64,000 bases of DNA from UBA4416 sp040386075. GTDB taxonomy: Bacteria > Bacteroidota > Bacteroidia > B-17B0 > Aurantibacillaceae. The number at the start of each line of letters is the position of its first letter. Positions within the stretch are counted from its first letter, which is position 1. The notes below the pieces were generated by a model. It was given only the letters and a program-made list of their open reading frames with translations, ran no database searches and had not been told where the DNA came from. Of the stretch, positions 33,481 through 42,154 are shown piece by piece. Location of the stretch: NCBI GenBank assembly GCA_040386075.1, contig JAZKGE010000019.1, positions 1 to 64,000 of the forward strand. Reading direction: 5' to 3'. Position numbers and translations under genes: made by a program.

Positions 33481-33843
33481 ATGCCAAATAATACCGAAAA
33501 AGGTACCCGGGGAGAAGAAATAGCGGTGGCATACTTGTTAAAAAACGGGCACACAATTTTAGCAAAAAACTGGAGGTATAAGCATTTGGAAGTGGACATT
33601 GTTTCCAGTATTAACGATACTTTAGTAATAGTTGAGGTAAAGCTGAGGGCCAATGCTTTTTTTGGAAATCCAGAGGAATTTGTGACGAAAAGCAAGCAGA
33701 AAAAATTGATCAAGGCAGCAGGCTTTTATATCAGGGAAAATAACATAAATTGGGAAACGAGGTTCGATATCGTCTCCATTATTCAAAATCCGGAGGAGTT
33801 GAAGGTAGAGCATTTTGAAGCCGCATTCTATCCAACCTTATAA
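33481..33843 (+). CDS. yraN: YraN family endonuclease-like protein (UPF0102)
   Basis: A 120-residue protein of the UPF0102/YraN family, with a restriction-endonuclease-like fold of unknown role. The marks are GTRGEEIAVAYLLKNG near the start, LEVDIVSSINDTLVIVEVKLR (the acidic and Glu-x-Lys core), and the family phrase KQKKLIKAA. The start is ATG 33481. Its stop overlaps the stop of the convergent anti-sigma gene by six bases. Codon use is like its neighbours. Confidence 0.9.
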   Translation: MPNNTEKGTRGEEIAVAYLLKNGHTILAKNWRYKHLEVDIVSSINDTLVIVEVKLRANAFFGNPEEFVTKSKQKKLIKAAGFYIRENNINWETRFDIVSIIQNPEELKVEHFEAAFYPTL

Positions 33844-34881
33844 TTTTCCGGCTTTATGAGTAATACTTACGCCTCCTAAGGTTAACGCATAAGCTGTATT
33901 CTCTTTACTGTTTTCTTCATTGCCATCTACACCTTTAACGCCTGCATGGTTCAAATTCTTTAAAGCTCTGCTGGCAGCAGCCCATATTCCTTTTTTCTTT
34001 ACAGGCTCATTTGAAACCACTAATTCATCATCATTTTCGGAGATCACCTGCACAACGGTTTTTTGTTTTACCGAAGGCGCGGTGTTTTGAGCAACAAATA
34101 TTTCGTTTTTTGGAGGTTGTTCAATAGACTGATTGTTATTTACAGGAGGAATAATACTCTCGTTTGTGACATTATTTTCTTGTGAAATAATATTAGTAGT
34201 TGTATTATTTGCTAATGTTTGTTGTTGTATTTTGTTTGAATGAGCATTTTGTGCTAATGAATTTGTTGATTCCTTTGGTGTAGCTACTGTTTCAATATTG
34301 TGTTGCGAGTTATTTGTATTAACAGAAGTTTGCACATCTGTTTTTGTTGTGTTTGTTTTCTCTGCTAAAGTAGAGTGGACACCTTCTTCTGTTTGTGGCC
34401 ACAGCATAAATAAACCGATCAAAAATGCAACACAGGCAGCAGCAGCGTATTGTGTGGCTGAAAAATTGAACCAGATAACTTTTGGCTTTCTTTTTAAGAA
34501 TTCTTTGTTCTCAAAAACTATCGATTCATCAGCTTTTGCAATAGTACTATTGTATAACACTAATTCTTTTAACAAAGAAGGATTAACAGAACAGCTTTTT
34601 TCTATTTCTAAACGTTCTTTATCCGTTAACTGATTTTCGACATAGGCAATGAATTGAGCGCCTGATACAAGATCCTCATCAGTACGTTTTAAATTAGCTT
34701 TATCCGAAAAGGAAACTGTTTCACTGTCCAGTAGTACTGAAGATAGTTCATCAAGATTTATCTGCAATTCGGGATGTTGGATCAGAAATAATTCTAATTC
34801 CATTTGCCCCTCATCAGATAGATTTCCTTCCGAAAGATCCAACAAGTACGCTTCGTAATTATGTAAACCAATTTTGTGCAT
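33838..34881 (-). CDS. Probable anti-sigma factor, single-span membrane protein with N/Q/T-rich domain
   Basis: 347 residues. The cytoplasmic part (1-145) carries a helical domain with LDLSEGNLSDEGQMELELFL, typical of Bacteroidota anti-sigma-like proteins. One membrane helix follows (YAAAACVAFLIGLFMLW, near residue 155). The long outer part (about 180-320) is low-complexity and rich in Asn, Gln and Thr. The gene overlaps the ECF sigma gene by one base and is co-transcribed with it, so a role holding the sigma factor at the membrane is likely. The signal is unknown. Confidence 0.72.
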   Translation of the reverse strand: MHKIGLHNYEAYLLDLSEGNLSDEGQMELELFLIQHPELQINLDELSSVLLDSETVSFSDKANLKRTDEDLVSGAQFIAYVENQLTDKERLEIEKSCSVNPSLLKELVLYNSTIAKADESIVFENKEFLKRKPKVIWFNFSATQYAAAACVAFLIGLFMLWPQTEEGVHSTLAEKTNTTKTDVQTSVNTNNSQHNIETVATPKESTNSLAQNAHSNKIQQQTLANNTTTNIISQENNVTNESIIPPVNNNQSIEQPPKNEIFVAQNTAPSVKQKTVVQVISENDDELVVSNEPVKKKGIWAAASRALKNLNHAGVKGVDGNEENSKENTAYALTLGGVSITHKAGKL

Positions 34882-35366
34882 TAAATAACAACTTCTAATT
34901 TTCCGATATAATTTTTTAAAAAGGCTCTTGCTCTGAATATGTATACTTTTACCTGACTTTCAGTAAGATTGGTTATCTTTCCAATCTCAAGGTAGTCATA
35001 ACCTTCGTAATCCCTTAATAAGATCACACTTTTTTGGATCTCGGGTAATTTATCCAAAGCAGTGTTCAAGATTTCTTTTAAGTCGCTGTACTGTTTACTG
35101 TGTTGTAAGGTATTTTCTACTACTTCGTTATAGTTACCTTGTTTCTTTGCTTTTCTTGTATGATCAACCAGTGTGTGGTGTGCAGCAGTAAATAAATACG
35201 ACTTGGCATTAGTGCTTTCAATATCATTTACTTTACGCCAAACCTTTTCAAATGTATCCTGCACTATATCCTTAGCCACATCTACGTCCTTTATATGCTT
35301 TAATATAAAGCGGTATAGCGAATCGGAATAGCTATCTACACAATGATTATATTCGGTTACTGTCAA
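34881..35366 (-). CDS. ECF RNA polymerase sigma factor
   Basis: 161 residues. Sigma region 2 (LYRFILKHIKDVDVAKDIVQDTFEKVWRK) and region 4 with its HTH (LDKLPEIQKSVILLRDYEGYDYLEIGKITNLTESQVKVYIFRAR) are both clear, so this is a typical ECF sigma-70 factor. The only in-frame start that fits is a TTG at 35366; the codon two before it is a stop. It is the first gene of a two-gene unit with the anti-sigma protein downstream. Regulon members cannot be seen. Confidence 0.88.
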   Translation of the reverse strand: MTVTEYNHCVDSYSDSLYRFILKHIKDVDVAKDIVQDTFEKVWRKVNDIESTNAKSYLFTAAHHTLVDHTRKAKKQGNYNEVVENTLQHSKQYSDLKEILNTALDKLPEIQKSVILLRDYEGYDYLEIGKITNLTESQVKVYIFRARAFLKNYIGKLEVVI

Positions 35367-35502
35367 GTTTTATAATTGTTTGCCCAAAATGTTCAAATTC
35401 TTTGTATGATTAGAATTTGAACGTTTTGATACAAACCTTTTTAAATCAAACTACACATAAGACGCATCTGCTCCGGACAATGTTACAGCGACTATAAAAA
35501 CA

Positions 35503-35527
35503 AAACCCCCTGATTATCAGAGGGTTT
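35503..35527 (-). terminator. Intrinsic terminator of the lytic transglycosylase gene
   Basis: An 11-bp stem with one mismatch (AAACCC-c-CTGA / TCAG-a-GGGTTT) lies 8 bases beyond the stop at 35536 and is followed on the minus strand by a T-rich tail. Confidence 0.7.
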
Positions 35528-35535
35528 AGCTTTTT

Positions 35536-37044
35536 TTAGGAAATTAATTTTATTTTTTGCCCCATTAATAGTTGAGGATTTTTCTTCAGACCGTTGATCT
35601 CAATCAGTTTATTAACGCTAACGCCGTATTTTTTAGAGATCCCGTATAAAGTTTCTCCTTTTTTTACAGTATGCGATTTTTTAACAGTGCTTGCGCTATT
35701 ATCTGCGAGTTTTATGGTAGAGTCGGCTTTGCTTTTTGCAGCCAGATTAGTTTGAGGTTCTTTAGGGGCATCAGATTTTGCGGGAGGCGTTGTCACATCC
35801 TGGCGTACGTATACGATCAGTTTTTTTCCGGCTCTGATGCCTTTTTTACCAATATAGTTCCATGATCTCAGGTCGGCAACAGTTACCCCATATTTACGTG
35901 CAATTGTACTAAGCTTTTCGCCGTTTCTCACTGTATGGGTTTTTTGCACTTCTTTTACAGCTACATTGTTTGCAGAGGCCTCTAAATGTTGAGATTTAAT
36001 AGCAGCATAGATCTCTGTTTCGTTTGATAAGAATGTACCGATCTTAGCTTTTGGAAGCGTTAAACAGTTTCCTCCCGCAGGAATCTCGCTTTTACGGTAT
36101 TGAGGGTTGAAATAAGCAATTTCTTCCATTGAGATATCCAATGCCGCTGAAATTTGGTTAAAGGTCATCGATTCCTTTACAACAGCTGTATCCACTTCAA
36201 AATATGTTTTACGTGGTGTAGAGGCGTAAATATTATGCTCTGTTGGATAGTTCATTACATAATTAGCAGCAATAAAAGCCGGAACATAGGCTTGCGTTTC
36301 TAAAGGCAGATACGGGCGAATTTCCCAATAGGTTTTTTTTCCGCCACTGCGACGAATGGCTTTGCTGATCGTTCCGGGACCAGCGTTGTAGGCTGCCAAA
36401 ACCATTTGCCAGTCGTGGAACATGCTGTACAGGCTGGTTAAGTATTCTGCTGCGGCTTCTGTAGCCTTGTAAACATCCGAACGTTCATCAATATAGGAAT
36501 TTACATTTAAGCCATACATTTTTCCGGTAGGATACATGAATTGCCATAAGCCTGTAGCTCCGCATCTTGAGCGGGCATTAGGATTTAAAGCTGATTCAAT
36601 AACTGCCAGATGTTTTAACTCTAATGGAATATTATGTTTATCAAACACTTCTTCGAACATTGGATAGTATAATTGCGATAAACCCATCATACGGCTTACC
36701 AATTCGCGTTTACGAACAGCATACAGCTCAATAAACCCTTTTACATGAGGGTTATAAACCAGGTCGAATGGTGAGGTTGCATCCAGTTTAGCTAAACGAC
36801 TTTCGTATACGAAATCTTCAAAGCGGGGTACACTGTCCTCTGCATACTTGTATTTATTTACTTTTGGATAAACCGGCTTCGCTAACGCTTTTTCAAGTAC
36901 TTTTTGATTCGCCAGGCTATCTAACATAGCTGCTACCGGATTATCAGAGATAGTAAGTGTGTTCTGAGCAAACAAACTACCTGTAGCCAAAAACGACACA
37001 AATAGCGCCTTTTGGAGTGTATGTTTTAATGTAGTGAGCATCAT
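35536..37044 (-). CDS. mltD: Membrane-bound lytic murein transglycosylase D with two LysM domains
   Basis: Cleaves peptidoglycan glycan strands. The 502-residue protein has a signal sequence (1-27), an SLT lytic domain with catalytic Glu in AVIESALNPNARSRCGATGLWQFM (about residue 145) and MVLAAYNAGPGTI, then two LysM peptidoglycan-binding repeats (THTVRNGEKLSTIARKYGV and SHTVKKGETLYGISKKYGV) at the C terminus. Unlike E. coli MltD, I see no lipobox at the start, so it is likely periplasmic. It appears monocistronic with a terminator after the stop. Confidence 0.93.
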   Translation of the reverse strand: MMLTTLKHTLQKALFVSFLATGSLFAQNTLTISDNPVAAMLDSLANQKVLEKALAKPVYPKVNKYKYAEDSVPRFEDFVYESRLAKLDATSPFDLVYNPHVKGFIELYAVRKRELVSRMMGLSQLYYPMFEEVFDKHNIPLELKHLAVIESALNPNARSRCGATGLWQFMYPTGKMYGLNVNSYIDERSDVYKATEAAAEYLTSLYSMFHDWQMVLAAYNAGPGTISKAIRRSGGKKTYWEIRPYLPLETQAYVPAFIAANYVMNYPTEHNIYASTPRKTYFEVDTAVVKESMTFNQISAALDISMEEIAYFNPQYRKSEIPAGGNCLTLPKAKIGTFLSNETEIYAAIKSQHLEASANNVAVKEVQKTHTVRNGEKLSTIARKYGVTVADLRSWNYIGKKGIRAGKKLIVYVRQDVTTPPAKSDAPKEPQTNLAAKSKADSTIKLADNSASTVKKSHTVKKGETLYGISKKYGVSVNKLIEINGLKKNPQLLMGQKIKLIS

Positions 37045-37173
37045 GTTTGTTTTTATTTAGTTTAGTACCTGTGTAACGTAATAATTTACAAAACGTTACA
37101 AAACCCATTATTTTTGGGTTTAACAAGTATAAAAAATATATTCAATAAACAAAAGTTAAAGTACTTTAATTTT

Positions 37174-37181
37174 TAACTTTG
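37174..37181 (+). promoter_or_regulatory. -7 promoter element of the SCO operon
   Basis: TAACTTTG matches TAnnTTTG and is followed after four bases (TGCT) by the GTG start at 37186, implying a leaderless transcript. No TTTG is seen at the usual -33 spacing. Confidence 0.45.
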
Positions 37182-37185
37182 TGCT

Positions 37186-37608
37186 GTGAAAAACAAGGAA
37201 GAAGAGCCAAAAGAGTATTTTGAACGTAGTGTAATATTAGTGGCAATTGTAGCTATATCAGGGCTTTTGCTCGATTGGTTCAGTATTAAAATGTTGTTGG
37301 ATGTGAACCCATGGGGCTCTGCTACTGCAGTTCCCGGCTTAATTTTAACATTACAAGGCTTATGGCTTATTGTAAATCCATATGCAGTAGTGTATGAAGA
37401 CCGTTTTGAAATCAAGCAATCACTGATGTATAACAAAGAATTTTATTACCTGGATGCTAAAGGTATAACCGACAAAGGCCAATTGATATATAACGATGGC
37501 GACCTTGAAAAGCTTCATTTACTGGGAATGAGAGCATCCCATCAACAAGCGTTCAAAAATAAATTAGCAGAAAAAATAAATGAAAGTCTTGTAAAAAGAG
37601 ACTTTTAA
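37186..37608 (+). CDS. Hypothetical two-helix membrane protein
   Basis: 140 residues starting at GTG. Two membrane helices (SVILVAIVAISGLLLDWFSI and the segment through VPGLILTLQGLWLIVN) are followed by a soluble, PH-like cytoplasmic tail with YEDRFEIKQSLMYNKEFYYLDAKGI. I do not recognise a specific family; small PH-like membrane proteins have this layout. It is the first gene of a plus-strand operon with two SCO-family genes 12 bases on, so an accessory role in that unit is inferred. Confidence 0.65.
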   Translation: MKNKEEEPKEYFERSVILVAIVAISGLLLDWFSIKMLLDVNPWGSATAVPGLILTLQGLWLIVNPYAVVYEDRFEIKQSLMYNKEFYYLDAKGITDKGQLIYNDGDLEKLHLLGMRASHQQAFKNKLAEKINESLVKRDF

Positions 37609-37620
37609 TGCACGTGACAC

Positions 37621-38283
37621 ATGAAAAATAAAAAACTCATTTTTTTTGTAATCCTTTTGTTCCCTGCGCTGTTCAAGATCATACTCGAGTTTACCACAAT
37701 TAATTCTAAAAAATTACCTTTTTACGGACCTAAGGCGCTATCCGGAAAGGATACTGTTTTCTACACAGTAAATTCACAATTCAACACCTTTTCAACAACC
37801 GGTCAAGGGGGGTTGCAGCCAATTTACTTAGATACGGTAAACTATCCTTTATTTGCTGTTTGTTTTATTAAACATGCCTACAAAAAAGACGATTATCGTA
37901 TGGCAGGTTTAAGTGAGTATGCACAATATAAAAGAGACAAGATCAAATTAATTCCGTTTGTGATCGTCACGCCCTGCGATGGCGGGAGTGATACAAGTTG
38001 CCTGAAAGAAATGGAAAAATTATCTGTTGGGAATAAAGATATTCATAGCCTTTATTGGAAGCCCTCCTCGTTTGATAGTTTAAATGTTAGCTATTTTAAA
38101 GAAAAACCTATTTATGTTGACTATAGTTTCTTTGTATTGGTTGATAAAAAACGGCACATTCGTGGATATTATGATGGAAGATATATTGCCGAAATAAAAC
38201 GTTTGACAGAAGAATATCAACATTTACGATTGAGAGACGAAAAAGATGAGATGGTTAATGCTAATAAAATCGAATCCAAATAA
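37621..38283 (+). CDS. SCO1-like thioredoxin-fold protein lacking the metal cysteines
   Basis: 220 residues with one N-terminal membrane anchor (LIFFVILLFPALFKIIL). The end, YSFFVLVDKKRHIRGYYDGRYIAEIKRL, matches the end of the SCO protein encoded next (LFILVDAQKRIRGMYDG), so the two are paralogues. The copper-binding Cys-x3-Cys pair is missing here (the site reads YPLFAVCFIKHAYKK) and the later metal His is replaced in context. I infer a non-metal-binding partner. It abuts the SCO gene with no spacing. Confidence 0.7.
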   Translation: MKNKKLIFFVILLFPALFKIILEFTTINSKKLPFYGPKALSGKDTVFYTVNSQFNTFSTTGQGGLQPIYLDTVNYPLFAVCFIKHAYKKDDYRMAGLSEYAQYKRDKIKLIPFVIVTPCDGGSDTSCLKEMEKLSVGNKDIHSLYWKPSSFDSLNVSYFKEKPIYVDYSFFVLVDKKRHIRGYYDGRYIAEIKRLTEEYQHLRLRDEKDEMVNANKIESK

Positions 38284-38910
38284 ATGAAAACATATTTGAA
38301 CATATTAATTTTAGGAGCTCTTTTTTTTGGATGCACCCCAAAACAGGAAACTAAACAATTAGTGTTGCCGATCATTGGCGAAAAAAAATTAGGTGGTGTA
38401 GAAGCTACTGACACTATTTACCACACGGTGCAACCTTTTTCTTTTGTGAACCAGTACAACGATACGATCACAGAAAAAACAATTCACAATAAAATTTATG
38501 TAGCAGATTTTTTCTTTGCAACCTGTCAGAGTATCTGCCCTAAAATGAGTTCGCAGTTAGTGCACGTGCAAAATGCATTTAAAGAGGATGATAATGTATT
38601 GATCCTTTCTCATACGGTGAATCCATCAAACGATACGGTTGAAGTATTGAATGGATACGCACAAAGTTATGGAGCTTTAAAGAACAAATGGCATTTTTTG
38701 ACAGGGAATAAAAAAGCTATATATGACCAGGCGCGTTACAGTTACCTGGTAAACGCATTGGAAGACGACGGCAGTGCCGAAGGATTTTTGCACAGCGAAT
38801 TATTTATTTTAGTAGATGCGCAAAAGCGTATTCGTGGTATGTACGACGGGACAGACAGTGTAGCGGTTGTAAAACTTATTGCGGACATTAAACTTTTAAA
38901 ACAAGAATAA
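38284..38910 (+). CDS. SCO1/SenC family copper chaperone-like lipoprotein
   Basis: A 208-residue envelope protein of the SCO family, which delivers copper to cytochrome oxidase or acts as a thiol-redox protein. The lipobox ends at Cys17 (LGALFFGC). The thioredoxin fold has the metal cysteines Cys81 and Cys85 in FFFATCQSICPKMS and the third ligand His170 in GFLHSELFILVD. It is part of the operon with the degenerate SCO protein and the TM2 protein and overlaps the latter by one base. No oxidase genes are in the window. Confidence 0.9.
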   Translation: MKTYLNILILGALFFGCTPKQETKQLVLPIIGEKKLGGVEATDTIYHTVQPFSFVNQYNDTITEKTIHNKIYVADFFFATCQSICPKMSSQLVHVQNAFKEDDNVLILSHTVNPSNDTVEVLNGYAQSYGALKNKWHFLTGNKKAIYDQARYSYLVNALEDDGSAEGFLHSELFILVDAQKRIRGMYDGTDSVAVVKLIADIKLLKQE

Positions 38911-39317
38911 TGAAGAAACTGTTGTTTGTTATCTTTTATCTGATCACATCAACATTGGTGGCTAAAGGTAAATTAGCAACCGTTTATTATTTAGATAGTG
39001 CTTCCACTATTATTTATTCGGAACAGGTTTCGGTAAATGACAAAAAACCAAACCCTATTTTTCAATTATTTCGTAAAAAGCAAAAACTTAATAAACGTAT
39101 TACATCCGCTGTGTTGGCCTTTCCTTTTCCTTTTGGCATGGTTGGCTTACACCGCATTTATTTAGGAACAAAACCTCATGTGCCGGTTGTTTATATTGCC
39201 AGTTTTGGCGGAGCTTGTGGCATATTACCTTTGATAGATTTTTTTATGATCACTTTTGGAAAAGACTTTGATAGTTATCGTGATAACGGAAAAGTTTTTA
39301 TGTGGGTACAAGATTAA
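38910..39317 (+). CDS. TM2-like small membrane protein
   Basis: 135 residues with a signal-type first helix, a short basic stretch (FQLFRKKQKLNKR), and a C-terminal block of two helices. The block holds GMVGLHRIYLGTKPHVPVVYIASFGGACGILPLIDFFMITFG, which follows the TM2-domain pattern (Gly-x-His-Arg-x-Tyr-x-Gly ... Gly-Ile-x-x-Leu-x-Asp). The function of TM2 proteins in bacteria is unknown. It overlaps the SCO stop by one base (TAATG) and is followed within a few bases by the hybrid sensor gene. Confidence 0.72.
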   Translation: MKKLLFVIFYLITSTLVAKGKLATVYYLDSASTIIYSEQVSVNDKKPNPIFQLFRKKQKLNKRITSAVLAFPFPFGMVGLHRIYLGTKPHVPVVYIASFGGACGILPLIDFFMITFGKDFDSYRDNGKVFMWVQD

Positions 39318-39322
39318 ATTTT

Positions 39323-41965
39323 TTGAATAAAAAAATAACATACCTGTTGTGCAGTTTATTTTTAATAAACTGTTTGTGTAGCAATGCACAGGAAGACTTA
39401 AAAACGATCTATAAAAATACTCAGCGTACCTATCAAAATCAGGAGCTGGATTCTGCAAAAAAATTTTCAAATGAATTACTTGCTCAAGCTCAGAACAAAA
39501 GCTCCATTACCTACCAACTACTTGCCTATAATTATTTGGCCGTTATTGCTGCTGATGAGAATAATTCCAAGGGAGCTTTCGAAAACCAATTTGCTGTTTT
39601 AAAAGTAGCCACTCATGATAGCTTGATAAAGTACAAAGCCAGGGCACTGAATGGCTTAGGTGTTTTGTATTTTACTCAAAAGCAGTTCGACCTTGCTAAA
39701 AAATTCTTTAAAGAAGAGATCTCTATTCGACAACAAGAAGGTGACTCGGTAAAGCTCGCTAACAATCTCATCAATTTGAGTTCGGTTTATCGAAATTTAA
39801 AACAGACCGATTCGGTAATGCATTTTTTAAACAGGGCAGGAGTAATTGCATATAAAAAAAATAAACCTGTTTTACTGGCTCATTATTTTAATTCAAAGGC
39901 TAACCATTATTTTTGGATGCTAAAAAATGAGCCGGGCTCTGTGTCGCCCGATTCTGCCGCCAAATACTATCAAAAAGCCATTTCTATCTGGTATGATCAG
40001 CGCGATCTGCAAAATGCTATCAAGCCATTAACAAATTTAGGGTATCTGTACCAAACGCAAAACAATTTCATAAAAGCCATTGCACAGTTCTTGAAATCAG
40101 AATCTATTGCCGATTCGTTGCAATTGATAGAGGAAAAAGTAGTTATCTATGGTAACCTTGCTGAGACCTATACAGATGCTAAAAATTATTTGCAAGCTTC
40201 CATTTATTTTCGAAAACTGGTCGAGTTAAAAGACTCTATTCAAAAAACAGAAACCAAGCAATATGCGGTAATGTTGGAAAAACAATATCAGCTTGAAAAC
40301 AAATCTAAAACGATCATTCAGCAAAAGCTGGAACTCGAACAAAAAAACAATCGCATTAATACACAGCAAAAGCAACTATATTTATATCTATTGGTATTGA
40401 TCGTTCTGATAGCAATTGTTGCCGCTATTATTGTTTATGCTAATTTTAATAAGCGTGTCGCTAAAAAAATTGAAGAGGCCAAGGAAAAATTCTTCGTCAA
40501 TATCATGCATGAGATCAGAACACCTTTGAGTATGATACAGGCACCATTAAAAGCATTGCAACCAAAGGTAACTGATGAAGAAAGCAAATACTATATCTCA
40601 TTGGCCGAAAAAAATGCAGACAGACTAAATGAATTGATGAGTCAGATGCTGGAGGTTTCCAAAATAAATTCGGATGCTTATAAATTAAACATGGCGACCG
40701 GTAATCCGCAAATGATGATCGGGGAAATTTCTAACACTTATGAGAAACTAGCAACAGAAAAAAATATTCGTTTTGTTCCGGATATACAACTAAATGCGCA
40801 AACAGTATTGTTTGATAAAGATGCATTGGAAAAGATCATTACTAATTTACTATCCAATGCCATAAAATATACGCCGGCAAATGGGATCATCGGATTTAGT
40901 GCAGGCTGTGAGGAAAAAGAAGCGACACTTATTTTAAAACTGGAAGTATGGGATACGGGCGTTGGAATTCCTAAAGCTGAGCAGGATAAATTGTTCACAC
41001 GGTTTTTTAGAAGTAAGAATTCGGCTACTCACACCAAAGGTGTTGGCATTGGTTTGTCGTTGGTAAAAGATTTGGTGAATGCCTATAAAGGGAAAATTTA
41101 TTTTGTAAGTGAAGAAAACAAAGGCTCTAAGTTTAATGTAGAACTTGAATTGAGTTTTGCCCAACAATCAGTTTTTGTTCATTCAGAAGACACAAATAGT
41201 GAAAATCCCTTGATCCTGATCATTGAGGATGATGAAGATATTAGTGGGTTCCTTGGAAACTACTTACAGTCGAAGAACTTTTCGGTTTTAAAAGCAGCTA
41301 ACGGTAATATTGCTAAAACCATTTTAAAGAACACACTTCCAAACTTAATTGTTACCGATCTCATGATGGAAGAGCTGGATGGTTTATCATTTATTAAAGA
41401 GATCAAAGCGGATAAAGGGTTGAATCATATTCCGGTGATCGTACTATCAGCTAAAAGCAATTCGCAGAGTAGGATTGAGGTTTTAAATGCAGGCGCTCAG
41501 GTATTTATAGCCAAGCCATTTGTTCCCGAAGAATTGTTTTCAATTATTGGTAATCAGCTCGAACTGATCAATAAATTTAAAACAGAGTTTAAAGAAACAG
41601 TTACCGATAAAGAAACAGTTAGTCCCGAGCATAAGTTTGTAAGTTCAGATGCTTATACTCAAAAGTTATTCAGCCTGATCTTTACACATTTAGACAATCC
41701 CGATCTGGGGGTTGAATTTTTAGCAGATCTAATGGGAACCAACCGAAGTCATTTTCAACGTAAGATCAAGAATTTTACCGGTTATTCTCCATCCGAGATC
41801 ATCCGAATGATTCGCCTGGAAAAAGCCAGAGAATTTCTATTAGCCAATAAGGGCAATATTACAGAAGTAGCGTATATGTGTGGTTTCTCCTCTCAATCTT
41901 ACTTCACAAAATGTTTTACCGAGCATTTTAATGAAACCCCTTCGGCAGTTTTGCAAACCAAATAA
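39323..41965 (+). CDS. Hybrid two-component regulator: TPR sensor, kinase, receiver, AraC domain
   Basis: One polypeptide of about 880 residues. In order: signal peptide (ending CSNAQ), five or six TPR motifs in the periplasm, one membrane helix (about 352-374), HisKA with phospho-acceptor His in NIMHEIRTPLS (about 396), HATPase_c, receiver with Asp in IVTDLMMEELDG (about 679), and a C-terminal AraC HTH (IRLEKAREFLL, EVAYMCGFSSQSYFTKCF). The TTG at 39323 gives the signal peptide; a GTG at 39302 inside the previous gene is the alternative. It ends the SCO operon and may control it, sensing through the TPR domain. Confidence 0.9.
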   Translation: MNKKITYLLCSLFLINCLCSNAQEDLKTIYKNTQRTYQNQELDSAKKFSNELLAQAQNKSSITYQLLAYNYLAVIAADENNSKGAFENQFAVLKVATHDSLIKYKARALNGLGVLYFTQKQFDLAKKFFKEEISIRQQEGDSVKLANNLINLSSVYRNLKQTDSVMHFLNRAGVIAYKKNKPVLLAHYFNSKANHYFWMLKNEPGSVSPDSAAKYYQKAISIWYDQRDLQNAIKPLTNLGYLYQTQNNFIKAIAQFLKSESIADSLQLIEEKVVIYGNLAETYTDAKNYLQASIYFRKLVELKDSIQKTETKQYAVMLEKQYQLENKSKTIIQQKLELEQKNNRINTQQKQLYLYLLVLIVLIAIVAAIIVYANFNKRVAKKIEEAKEKFFVNIMHEIRTPLSMIQAPLKALQPKVTDEESKYYISLAEKNADRLNELMSQMLEVSKINSDAYKLNMATGNPQMMIGEISNTYEKLATEKNIRFVPDIQLNAQTVLFDKDALEKIITNLLSNAIKYTPANGIIGFSAGCEEKEATLILKLEVWDTGVGIPKAEQDKLFTRFFRSKNSATHTKGVGIGLSLVKDLVNAYKGKIYFVSEENKGSKFNVELELSFAQQSVFVHSEDTNSENPLILIIEDDEDISGFLGNYLQSKNFSVLKAANGNIAKTILKNTLPNLIVTDLMMEELDGLSFIKEIKADKGLNHIPVIVLSAKSNSQSRIEVLNAGAQVFIAKPFVPEELFSIIGNQLELINKFKTEFKETVTDKETVSPEHKFVSSDAYTQKLFSLIFTHLDNPDLGVEFLADLMGTNRSHFQRKIKNFTGYSPSEIIRMIRLEKAREFLLANKGNITEVAYMCGFSSQSYFTKCFTEHFNETPSAVLQTK

Positions 41966-42140
41966 TTAAGTACTGTGCCAAAAATCAGAATTTTTGCTCT
42001 GGAAGCTTCTTTAAAATAGAATTGATTTTCAGTAAGATAGATGAGATGCAACATAAGTACACACACTTGCAACATTCATTAACAGCTTTTTTGGAGAATG
42101 GAAGCAAATTTGTACTCAGATTTTCAAAATAATAAAACCC

Positions 42141-42148
42141 TAAATTTG
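42141..42148 (+). promoter_or_regulatory. -7 promoter element of the 275-residue secreted protein gene
   Basis: TAAATTTG matches TAnnTTTG and stands six bases before the ATG at 42155, so the transcript would be leaderless or nearly so. It also argues for this start over an upstream frame at 42098. Confidence 0.45.
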
Positions 42149-42154
42149 AACTGT

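Noticed and set aside
41979..41996. Weak hairpin after the hybrid sensor gene
   Set aside because: CAAAAAT / ATTTTTG is AT-only apart from one pair and lacks a clear T run, so a terminator call is not justified.
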